IMG/VR virus record: IMGVR_UViG_3300045421_000292
Coordinates: 1 to 20,164 of that record
Reading direction: 5' to 3' (one strand)
Source: a virus
DNA: 20,164 nt
Shown here piece by piece: positions 13,216-20,164 of the stretch. A program made the position numbers and the translations under genes. The number at the start of each line of letters is the position of its first letter. The first letter of the stretch is position 1. The notes beneath the pieces are model-generated. The model was not told the origin of the DNA. It saw only the letters and a list, made by a program, of their open reading frames with translations, and did not search any database.

Positions 13216-16200
13216 GACACCAGCCTCTGCAAGCGCGTCACGCGGAGTTCGGCCCTTAGATCGGCGACTTCTTCCCGCAAGGCCGTTAGCTCGTCCCTCA
13301 GCGGCTCAGTGGCCCGCTCCAGGGCGGTTTCCAGATCCCCGCCGAACGCGGGCAGGTCGAACTGGCGGCCGATAGCCTCGAGCGTGGACCGGATCATGTC
13401 TTGCAGCGCGGCGTTTTGGGCGCCCGTCGCGTATCGCTCGGATCCCGCCGCGCTGAGGGCCTGCGCGGTCTGCACGAGCCGCTGGAGGTCGGCGGTGCGG
13501 ATACTGCCCGCCCGCGCCTGATCGACCGACCGCGCGAAATCCTGCTGCGCCAGGCGGAACTGATCGGCCGGCGATGCCGATGCGCGCGTCATCTGATCGA
13601 GGAACCCGGTCAGTATGTTCTGCGCGGACTGCACCCGCGTCGCGGCGTCGAGTTGGCGCCGCGCCTCCGTCGTCCCGACGATAGCGGCCCGCTCGGCCTC
13701 GAGGGTGCGGTTCAGCAGCGCGACCTGGTCGGCGTATGCCTGCGTCGCCAGGGCGGCGGCACCCCAGGTTTCGGTCCAGGACCGCTCGAGCTCGGCGCGT
13801 TGTAGCCGGGCCGCTTCATCCGTCGCGGCAAGCTGCGCCTGCGATGGATTCGCCGTGGCCTGGAGATAGCGGACATTCAGTGCCGCGTTGAAGGTGGCGA
13901 TCGCTGCGTTGGCTTGGGTGTTGACCTGTTCGATCTGCCGGTCGCGGGCAGCGACGAGCTGCTGCTCGGCCTGCACCAGCCTGGCGGTGACCGCTGGTGT
14001 GGCGCCAACCGCAGCCTGCACGTCGGCGATCGCCGCACCGAACTGGTCGGTGATCGCCTTGAGTTGGGCCGGAACGGCGCCCAGAGACTGCGCCAAGCCA
14101 GCCGTGACGTTGTCGATCAGCTTGATCGCCGCCCGTTCCTGTGCGGCCGCCAGGTCGAGCTGAGACTGCCGGAGCCGATCGGCGGCCTGCGGAGTCAAGG
14201 GGTCCGCCGCCAGGGCGTCACGCGCGAACGTGAGGGCGCCCTGGTAGGTTTCGTTCAGGCCTTTGAGGGCGTCGCTGAACTGCTTGGAGCGGTCCGTCAG
14301 ATCGGTGAGGGCGGCGACGGTCTGATCGAGGAAAGGCGTGACCTTCGAGGCCCGGTCGAGTGTCGCGGCGAGGGCCTCAGCCGACTCGAACGCGCGGCCG
14401 GTGATCGCGGCGTTGACGTCATCGTTCGCGGCCTGAAACCGCAACTCGCTGAACGGCAGGGACTGCGACCGGCCGCCACCCTGGCCGATCGCGGCGGTGT
14501 TCCAGTCATTGGTACTAGCGGCCAGGACGCGCGTCTGGCCGAATTCGTCGCGGTTCTGTGAAATCGCAGACTGCGCCAGGCGGGCGCCGTACTGCGCCAT
14601 CAGCGCGTTGACTTGCGCGACTGACTGTTGGAGCGCGGCTACCTCAGCCTCCGTGTTGACCAGCTGCGAGACTGTCACGCCAACGCCGAGCATGCCGGCA
14701 TCGTTCGCGGTCAGGCCGGTGGCGGAGAAGGGCGTGGCGGGCCGGGGGCCGATGAAAGCCCCGCCGCCGCCGCCCAGGATGCCACCCAGCAAGCCCCCGA
14801 CGAGCGTCCCGATACCCGGGATGAAGGATCCCGCGATGGCACCAGCCGCAGCACCAGCGCCCGCCCCTATGGTCGGTGCAGGCCCCGTCTTTCCCAACGC
14901 CGATTGCAGCAGGCCGCCGCCGAACGATCCGACGCCGAAGCCCAGGCCAATTCCGCCCAGGAGGCCCCCGATTGTGGTCGGAGCCATCGCCGTGCTGGCG
15001 GCGAGCGCGGGCGCCTCCATACCGGCCGCGGCGGCCGCGGCATATATCTCGGCGGCGGACGCGGCTGCCGCCGACGTAAAAACCGGGGTCGCGAGCAGTC
15101 CGCCAGCGCCGGCCAAGCCTACGCTGTTGAGTAGCCCCCCGTCGCCGGTGAGGCCGATCCAGTCCGTGAAACGGCTGATCTGGCCTCCTAAGTTCGTCAG
15201 ACCCAGCGCATCGGACGCACGGCCGAGGGACAACACGTTTGATCCCGAGTTTACCAGCGAACCAAGACCGCCGCCGGAACCACCAGCGGCACCGATGCCG
15301 CCGAAGCTCAGCGTCGGCCGCTGCTGGCTGGAGAAGCTGTTCAGGATTGGATTGATCGCCCCCAACTCGACGATGCCGGTCGCGATCGACGCAATGGCGG
15401 CGCGCCCGATGCGCGCGAAGGATGCAGCCCGGTTCTCGCCTTGCAGGAATGCGTCGACGAGGCCCTGGCCGATCCGCGATATCGTCTGGCTGAAGATGTC
15501 GAATGTGGCCTGGACGGATTGCTGGGCGAGCTGCAACGCCCGCGCGGCGTCTGACCCGCGATCATAGGCGGCGGCCAGGCGGTCGGTTTCCTCGGCGGCG
15601 CGACTGGTATCGGTGATGTTCGCCCGCTGGACTTCCGCGCGGGCTTTCTCGACGTTCTGCGCCCTGGCGACGGACTCCGCGGTGCCGTCGTATGCCGCGT
15701 TGATACGCAGCTGCGCCTCGGTGGCCGCATCGGCCTCCGCGACCTGGCGGCTGATGTCCCGGCCGCCCTCGGCGACCTTCAGGTCGATGATCCGCTTCGT
15801 CAGATCGGCGACGGCCAGATCGTATTTCTCTGTGCCGGGCACCAGGCCGTCGCTGATCGCCTTCTTCTGCGCTTCCTGCTCGGCCAGAATGCGCACGACC
15901 TCGTCTCGGTTCGTCGCATAGGCCTCGGCAAGGCGGTTCGCCGCCTTGATCTGGACTTCGTAGGTATCAGCGGCCTTCTCGAGGCCGGTGCGGTGCTGTT
16001 CGTTGGTTTTCGTGAGGTTGGCGATCTTATCTTCGTTCTCGCTGATCGCCGCTGAGTACACCCCGTAAAGATGGGTTCCCCTTTCGTGCAATGCCTGTTG
16101 AGCGCGCAGCTGCTCATTCTCGCGCTTGAGCGCTTCCTTCTGCCCCTCCTTCGTTCCGCCGACGATTGCAAAGGCCCGGTCCTGAAGCTCCTTGCGCCGG

Positions 16201-18188
16201 CGCTCGTCCGCCGCGTTCAGCGCGGATAGGCCGCTGAGGAAGGCCGATCCCTCCCAGTCCGGCTCAGAGCCGCCCCGCGTCTGGATCGGAAGCGCCTTGC
16301 GCTGCTCACGCAGTGGATCGAGCTGCTGATCTATCCGGCGGACCCGCCTTTGCTCGCTTGCGATCTGCGCCTCGAGGACTGTTGTTTCCGACGGCGCAAA
16401 CGGCTTGCGTGGCGGCCCATATTGGCGTTGCGCGTCCGTCAGTTGGCGCTGCAATGTCTCGGCATTGCGGGCCGCCTCCGCCCGCTCCGTCTGCAACCGG
16501 GCAATGCGGGCGTCGATTTCAGCGCCAGGCGACGCGCCAATGTTGCCAAGCCAGTCGACAGCATTCCCGACCGCGGTGACAGCCGACCCGAGGCGTTCAA
16601 CGGCAGCGACAACGCTCTCGCTCTTTGCCAGGCTCGTGATGAACCGGTCCCACGCGTTGCCGAGTTTCTCGATGGCCTCCCCCATCGGTGACAGAGACTG
16701 CTGCCGCAAGCCCTGGAACCGGTCCCTCACCGCACTCAGGGCAGCATCGACAGCGCGGGCCTTGTCACCCTGCTCGGCCCAGCGGTGGATATTCGCCGCC
16801 TGGTCCGCGGACAGGACGTTCCATTCCCGGTCCAGCTGCCGGATCGCCTCGGAGGTGCCCTTCGCCGCCTCGGCCATCTGTTTCATGGCGTCTGCCACAG
16901 AGATCCCGCGCCCGGCCGCGACGTCCGGGGCCAGGGCCGCGATCCGCTCGATCGTGTTCCCGGACAGCGCCGGGTTGCGGGTCAGATCGGCAATCCCCTT
17001 GACCGCGTCCGCGGTCGCCACGCCCTGCCGCTTCAGCCCTTCGACGTAGCCTTGCAGCTGGTCCGTGGACAGCTCGGCGGACTTGCCGACGCCGGCGATC
17101 GCGACGGAGAGCTCGCGCTGCTGGCCGGCCAGCGCGACAGCCCGGCCGCCCACCAGAAAGACGGCCGCGGCGAGCGCTGTGAAGGCCGCGCCGCCAGCGA
17201 TGATCCCAGCGTGGCTCGCGACGAAACCACGAATTGCCCCGGTCAGCGTGCCAAGCGAAGTGCCCGTTACCGCCATGACCTGTGCGACCTGGAGGCCTTG
17301 CTGGGTCAGCGTCGTCATGACCGAGGCGCCGGCGGACAGTTGGCCGATTACGTCAGGCATCTGCACCGCCACAGAGCGCAGCGCGAGCGCTCCGCCCTGG
17401 GTTCCGGCGGCTAAGGCACGCGCTGCGACCGCGACCTCATGCTCCTGCTGCGCCAGGCGCTGAAGCCCGGCCGCGTGCACCTCGGCACTGATCTTGCCCC
17501 GTTCCATTAGCGCGTTGGCGACGACGCGCTGGTCGTTGATCGCTTGGAGCGCGGCCGTGTGTGGGGTCGCGAACTGAGTGAAGCGGGCAGCCTGGTCGTT
17601 AAGCGCCGCCTCGGCGGCGGCGGCACGCTTGGCGGCGGCGGCGCTGCCATCGAGGCCCGCGATGCGCGCCTTGAGCATCGCGTCCTGGCGCTGGAGCGCC
17701 GTCGTCTGCTCGCCCCCCGTCAGGTGCCCACCAGCCGCGAGGCCGTTAATCTCCTTGATCGCCGCGGCGTGGGCGCGGTGGGCCTCGGCAATCGGGTCGA
17801 TTGCGGCCCGATAGGCCTGCGCCTTCTGCGCCGCAGCTTCTTGCGCCCGCGCCAGATCGAGGTTCGCAGCGGCAGCCGCCCGCGCAGCCTCGCCCGCTCC
17901 TAAATACTTTTGCCGCGCCAGATCGGCCAGCTCGACCGCCCGCGCCTGCGTGACCAGCCCGTCGGCCTGGGCTTGGCTGATCTGCCCCATCGCCGATGCA
18001 AGGCGCTTTTGCGCGTCCAGCGCGAGATCGAGCGATCGCTCGAGCCGCTGAAACGATGCCGCCGACCTGGAAGACGCCCGGTTGATGGCCTCGAGCGCAA
18101 CCTCCCCGGCGTCACCGACAGTGCGGAACGCACTCGTGGCCTGCGGCCCGCCCTCGACCCCGAGACGTATCGTTACGTCACGGGCCAT
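13212..18188 (-). CDS. Tail length tape measure protein
   Basis: At 1658 aa this is the longest gene, as usual for tape measures, which set tail length and help DNA entry. Residues 1-300 are long Ala/Gln/Arg-rich helices (ARQKYLGAGEAARAAAAANL and similar). A segment near 275-320 matches the family signature (VAVQMPDVIGQLSAGASV, then TQQGLQVAQVM), followed by a membrane-like stretch (AGIIAGGAAFTALAAAVFLV, about 325-345). Further coiled-coil sections run to about 950. A Gly/Ala-rich hydrophobic region (about 1040-1145) follows, then more helices and a coiled-coil C-terminus (LREEVADLRAELRV). No peptidase or lysozyme motif is obvious. At about 0.15 nm per residue it would correspond to a tail near 250 nm. 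It starts one base after the DUF6441-like gene ends. Confidence 0.93.
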   Translation of the reverse strand: MARDVTIRLGVEGGPQATSAFRTVGDAGEVALEAINRASSRSAASFQRLERSLDLALDAQKRLASAMGQISQAQADGLVTQARAVELADLARQKYLGAGEAARAAAAANLDLARAQEAAAQKAQAYRAAIDPIAEAHRAHAAAIKEINGLAAGGHLTGGEQTTALQRQDAMLKARIAGLDGSAAAAKRAAAAEAALNDQAARFTQFATPHTAALQAINDQRVVANALMERGKISAEVHAAGLQRLAQQEHEVAVAARALAAGTQGGALALRSVAVQMPDVIGQLSAGASVMTTLTQQGLQVAQVMAVTGTSLGTLTGAIRGFVASHAGIIAGGAAFTALAAAVFLVGGRAVALAGQQRELSVAIAGVGKSAELSTDQLQGYVEGLKRQGVATADAVKGIADLTRNPALSGNTIERIAALAPDVAAGRGISVADAMKQMAEAAKGTSEAIRQLDREWNVLSADQAANIHRWAEQGDKARAVDAALSAVRDRFQGLRQQSLSPMGEAIEKLGNAWDRFITSLAKSESVVAAVERLGSAVTAVGNAVDWLGNIGASPGAEIDARIARLQTERAEAARNAETLQRQLTDAQRQYGPPRKPFAPSETTVLEAQIASEQRRVRRIDQQLDPLREQRKALPIQTRGGSEPDWEGSAFLSGLSALNAADERRRKELQDRAFAIVGGTKEGQKEALKRENEQLRAQQALHERGTHLYGVYSAAISENEDKIANLTKTNEQHRTGLEKAADTYEVQIKAANRLAEAYATNRDEVVRILAEQEAQKKAISDGLVPGTEKYDLAVADLTKRIIDLKVAEGGRDISRQVAEADAATEAQLRINAAYDGTAESVARAQNVEKARAEVQRANITDTSRAAEETDRLAAAYDRGSDAARALQLAQQSVQATFDIFSQTISRIGQGLVDAFLQGENRAASFARIGRAAIASIATGIVELGAINPILNSFSSQQRPTLSFGGIGAAGGSGGGLGSLVNSGSNVLSLGRASDALGLTNLGGQISRFTDWIGLTGDGGLLNSVGLAGAGGLLATPVFTSAAAASAAEIYAAAAAAGMEAPALAASTAMAPTTIGGLLGGIGLGFGVGSFGGGLLQSALGKTGPAPTIGAGAGAAAGAIAGSFIPGIGTLVGGLLGGILGGGGGAFIGPRPATPFSATGLTANDAGMLGVGVTVSQLVNTEAEVAALQQSVAQVNALMAQYGARLAQSAISQNRDEFGQTRVLAASTNDWNTAAIGQGGGRSQSLPFSELRFQAANDDVNAAITGRAFESAEALAATLDRASKVTPFLDQTVAALTDLTDRSKQFSDALKGLNETYQGALTFARDALAADPLTPQAADRLRQSQLDLAAAQERAAIKLIDNVTAGLAQSLGAVPAQLKAITDQFGAAIADVQAAVGATPAVTARLVQAEQQLVAARDRQIEQVNTQANAAIATFNAALNVRYLQATANPSQAQLAATDEAARLQRAELERSWTETWGAAALATQAYADQVALLNRTLEAERAAIVGTTEARRQLDAATRVQSAQNILTGFLDQMTRASASPADQFRLAQQDFARSVDQARAGSIRTADLQRLVQTAQALSAAGSERYATGAQNAALQDMIRSTLEAIGRQFDLPAFGGDLETALERATEPLRDELTALREEVADLRAELRVTRLQRLVS

Positions 18189-18189
18189 G

Positions 18190-18864
18190 TCAGGCCCCGA
18201 TCTCCGCAGCCAGAACCGCCTCGGCCTGGACCCTTGCCGCGTCGACGTCTAGCCGTTTCGCGATCGTCACTCTGGGGACCAGCGTCGCAACCACGACTCC
18301 CGGGACGGCACGGCTCATCTGGTAGACCGCAACCATGCGTCCGCCAGGCCGCGGGATCAGCACGACGCGCGGCCCGGTGGACCGGCGGCTGCCACGCGGC
18401 CGCGAGCCGCCGCGGACGGACGCCGAAACAATTTCAGCATCCATCCGGTCCGCCCATGCCCCGAGATCGGCATAACGGCGCAGCCGGTTGCCCGGAATTG
18501 AGCCGCCCTTCCGGGACGACGAAACCAGGCCAAGCCCCATCCGTTCGCCGGCAGCGGTCGGGATGGTCAGAAAGCCGGCGCGGCGCGGCGAGATGCTCGC
18601 GCCTCGAGCGAACACTTCGTGCAGCAGCGGTGACCGGGAATAGACTAGCGCAGCCGGATGCAGTGTCCGGCGCCGTCGAGACGGATACACCGACCGGCCC
18701 CAGGACCGCGCAAGGCCTGCGCCGAGACCTGCCGACGCGACTTGGCGGCGGAGCTCATCCTGGAGCCATCTCGAGGCCGCGACGATCCCCGAGCGTAGAC
18801 GATCGGACAGCTCCTCCGCCTGGTAGTCGAGGATCTCCGGTATCGATCCCTCGATTTCGGTCAT
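18190..18864 (-). CDS. DUF6441-like tail protein
   Basis: The 224-aa product fits the DUF6441 pattern: a helical start (LQDELRRQVASAGLGAGLAR), then SWGRSVYPS, LHPAALVYSRSPLLHEVF, GASI and FLTIPT. Proteins of this family are found in tail cassettes of alphaproteobacterial phages, near the tape measure; the exact role is not established, though a tail-completion or connector role is plausible. I chose ATG 18864, 25 bases after the stop of the frameshifted chaperone. The frame stays open upstream to 19059, but that part would overlap the chaperone gene. The C-terminus is basic and beta-rich (RVVLIPRPGGRMVAVYQM). Confidence 0.7.
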   Translation of the reverse strand: MTEIEGSIPEILDYQAEELSDRLRSGIVAASRWLQDELRRQVASAGLGAGLARSWGRSVYPSRRRRTLHPAALVYSRSPLLHEVFARGASISPRRAGFLTIPTAAGERMGLGLVSSSRKGGSIPGNRLRRYADLGAWADRMDAEIVSASVRGGSRPRGSRRSTGPRVVLIPRPGGRMVAVYQMSRAVPGVVVATLVPRVTIAKRLDVDAARVQAEAVLAAEIGA

Positions 18865-18889
18865 TACCCGCACGGCCCTACCCCCGTCG

Positions 18890-19734
18890 TCACCGTTGCT
18901 GCTTCCGCTTGCGCTCGACCTCGTCCCACTCGGCCGCTGTGGCGGAGAGAAGACCGAACGCGTCGATCGTCCACGCCGATTGATCGAGTACCCCGCCCAG
19001 CTCCGGCCAGGTCGAGTACCCGCCCATCCCGCCTCGGCACATCGCCCAGAGCCGGACAACGTCGTGTATCTGCCTGGGCACCGCGAAGATGGGAGAGTCG
19101 GCCCAACTGTCGCTCCCGATCGCGAACGCGTCGCCGGGCTCGAGGTCTACTGCGAAGGCTGCGTGGTCTCGCGCGACGGCAAGACCTCCCCGGAGTTTTT
19201 TTCCTGTTCCTGCGTGAGGTGTGCCCGGTTCCAGATGTCCCAGCCGAGTTCGTCGAGCTCCTCTCGCGGCACGGCGTCCAGCACATCGTCGGGGACGCGC
19301 AGGCCGACCTTCCTGAGCGGCGGGAGGCCCGGACCCGCCCACGCCACAAGGCCGAACGCGGCGCACTCGAGAGGCAAGGCGTTGTTGCGCATCGCGTTGG
19401 TAAGCAGCATCCGGCGAAAGGCCTGGTCGGCGCGGACCAGGTCGTTGATCCCTTCCTGCGCACATTCGAGGTGGAACGCCAGCGGCTCACCGACTGGCGC
19501 ATTCTCGATTTCGTCCATTACCGCCAAAAGGTCGGGGAGGTCTGGCGGATTGACCCGTTGCAGCGCCTCACGTCGCCCGCGGACAAGCCGCTCATGCGGC
19601 ACTGAGGGGCCGTAGGTGGCATCGATCTGCGCATACATCGCCAGACGCAGGCGATGGCTCAGAGGCCGGAACGTGTAGGTGCGGCCCGAGCCGCCCGGCG
19701 AGAACGTCACCGGATCGAGAGAGACGAGTGTCAT
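18890..19734 (-). CDS. Tail assembly chaperone GT, made by -1 frameshift
   Basis: The product uses the first 180 codons of the chaperone gene (from ATG 19734), slips back one base at A-AAA-AAC (19201-19195) and continues from CTC 19195 to TGA 18892-18890, giving about 281 aa. The added 101-residue part (FAVDLEPGDAFAIGSDSW, then FAVPRQIHDVVRLWAM, then WPELGGVLDQSAWTIDAF) looks like a real protein domain, but no usable start precedes it in its own frame. In known siphoviruses, G and GT coat the tape measure and bring in tail tube subunits, and the T part contacts the tube protein. Position between tube and tape measure genes is exactly as expected. Confidence 0.85.
19147..19734 (-). CDS. Tail assembly chaperone G (zero-frame product)
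   Basis: This 195-aa protein starts at ATG 19734 with AGAGGA upstream (about 19744-19749). It is largely helical and acidic: LSHRLRLAMYAQIDATYG, PDLPDLLAVMDEIENAPVG, FRRMLLTNAMRNNALPLECA, VPREELDELGWDIWNRAHL. The last 15 residues after the slip site (NSGEVLPSRETTQPSQ) are low-complexity, as expected for the zero-frame tail of a frameshifted chaperone. The pair G/GT is conserved in long-tailed phages despite poor sequence conservation, so identification rests on position, the slip site and the overlapping second frame. Confidence 0.85.
   Translation of the reverse strand: MTLVSLDPVTFSPGGSGRTYTFRPLSHRLRLAMYAQIDATYGPSVPHERLVRGRREALQRVNPPDLPDLLAVMDEIENAPVGEPLAFHLECAQEGINDLVRADQAFRRMLLTNAMRNNALPLECAAFGLVAWAGPGLPPLRKVGLRVPDDVLDAVPREELDELGWDIWNRAHLTQEQEKNSGEVLPSRETTQPSQ
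19165..19201 (-). promoter_or_regulatory. Programmed -1 frameshift site: slippery heptamer plus stem-loop
   Basis: The heptamer A-AAA-AAC occupies 19201-19195 on the minus strand and is in the correct phase (zero-frame codons GAA AAA AAC). Eight bases later a stem-loop begins: GGTCTTGC (19186-19179) pairs with GCGAGACC (19172-19165) with one T-G wobble and a six-base loop. The spacing of eight bases is within the usual range for a stimulatory structure. The -1 frame then stays open for 101 codons. Confidence 0.9.
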
Positions 19735-19756
19735 GATTGTCCTCTGTCGAGAGGGC

Positions 19757-19780
19757 GGGGCGGCACCGACATGCCGCCCC
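19757..19780. terminator. Strong stem-loop between tail tube and chaperone genes
   Basis: GGGGCGGCA (19757-19765) pairs perfectly with TGCCGCCCC (19772-19780) around a six-base loop, 43 bases past the tail tube stop. There is no T-run on the minus strand, so full intrinsic termination is unlikely. It may partly stop transcription or protect the 3' end of the abundant tail tube message so that less chaperone is made. Confidence 0.5.
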
Positions 19781-19823
19781 GGAACGCGCGCGCGAACGCG
19801 CTACCGCTGTCGGGCGGTTCCGA

Positions 19824-20164
19824 TCAGTAGGAGCAAAGATAGACGCTGCGATCGGCGCCGTCCGCCTCGAGGCGGATCGCGTCGACGCCGAGATCGTTGC
19901 GGTCCTGTGGCGTAAGGTCGACGATCCGCACGATCGGCAGGGTCACGGCAAAGCGATTGCCTGCCGAGGTGCCGAGGCCCGTGATCAGCGATCCGGTCGC
20001 GCCATCTTGCAGGCGGCTGTAGCGCAGCGCCGACGTCGACATATTGCCGCCGGCAGCCGACACCACCGCGAACGGGTCCAGCTGCGCGGTGACGTCGCGA
20101 CGGGCCAGGACCGGCACGCCAATGCCCTGCGATGCCTCTGGGTCCTCGGGCATGACGGTCTCGA
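19824..20164 (-). CDS. Major tail tube protein, C-terminal part (partial)
   Basis: The frame enters from the right edge and stops at TGA 19826-19824; at least 113 residues are visible. An ATG at 20153 is internal, since the frame stays open up to the edge. The sequence is beta-rich with a pattern usual for tail tube proteins (GVPVLARRDVTAQLDPF, ALRYSRLQDGATGSLI, NRFAVTLPIVRIVDL, GVDAIRLEADGADRSVYLCS). In this family the final strands close the tube barrel. It lies directly before the G/GT chaperones, the standard siphovirus order. The missing N-terminus prevents a firmer family call. Confidence 0.7.
   Translation of the reverse strand, partial: ETVMPEDPEASQGIGVPVLARRDVTAQLDPFAVVSAAGGNMSTSALRYSRLQDGATGSLITGLGTSAGNRFAVTLPIVRIVDLTPQDRNDLGVDAIRLEADGADRSVYLCSY

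Noticed and set aside
11341-13521. Long plus-strand frames opposite the hub and tip genes
   Set aside because: They are Arg/His/Pro-rich shadows antisense to genes that are tightly coupled on the minus strand.
13212-18188. A peptidoglycan hydrolase domain in the tape measure
   Set aside because: I saw no lysozyme, transglycosylase or peptidase motif; the Gly-rich part looks like a membrane-active segment instead.
18865-19059. Upstream extension of the DUF6441-like gene
   Set aside because: It would overlap the GT chaperone end, its sequence is Arg/Ser-rich without structure, and ATG 18864 fits the gap to the upstream stop.

Overview
The window is GC-rich throughout and gene-dense. It carries the integration and early module of a temperate tailed phage, followed by a complete tail-gene cassette. 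The gene set (tyrosine integrase, tail tube protein, frameshifted tail chaperones, a DUF6441-type protein, one long tape measure, fibres, no sheath gene seen) suggests a long-tailed siphovirus-like phage. The host is probably an alphaproteobacterium, judging by base composition, the style of the proteins and a tRNA-Lys-like attachment core. No ordinary chromosomal genes are visible.

Left arm (1-3433, plus strand). In order: the end of an unidentified gene, a 74-aa small protein, a TnpB/Cas12-like gene (403-1836), a 68-aa small protein that starts inside the end of that gene, an excisionase-like helix-turn-helix gene and a tyrosine integrase. The TnpB-like gene is the most striking object. Between its RuvC-I strand and the following helical region lies a four-repeat, three-spacer CRISPR-like array (1135-1368) with a strict 66-base period: 36-base repeats and 30-base spacers. 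It is exactly in frame, so the protein reads through it. The protein keeps a possible RuvC-I aspartate, but the RuvC-II glutamate, the zinc finger and the RuvC-III motif of ordinary TnpB are not recognisable. This suggests a nuclease-dead, RNA-guided DNA-binding protein that carries its own guides inside its coding sequence. No transposon ends are seen.

Middle (3434-3627). This non-coding gap holds a classic attP. A 22-base core reproduces the 3' end of a tRNA, from T-loop position 55 to the CCA, and four TGGCAAAC arm-type repeats flank it, two on each side. Phage genes lie on both sides of the uninterrupted core, so the sequence probably comes from a free, circular or circularly permuted phage genome rather than an integrated prophage.

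Right arm (3628-20164, minus strand, transcribed right to left). Tail genes are packed head to tail with 1-4 base overlaps: tail tube protein (cut by the window edge), a stem-loop, tail chaperone G with a textbook -1 frameshift to GT, DUF6441-like protein, 1658-aa tape measure, tail hub/tip-like protein, a tip protein with an inserted carbohydrate-binding-like domain, a 1187-aa fibre with an SGNH hydrolase-like domain, a LamG-like protein, a second fibre sharing the first one's N-terminal module, a DUF4376-like fibre accessory protein and two tiny membrane proteins. The left and right arms converge on attP.
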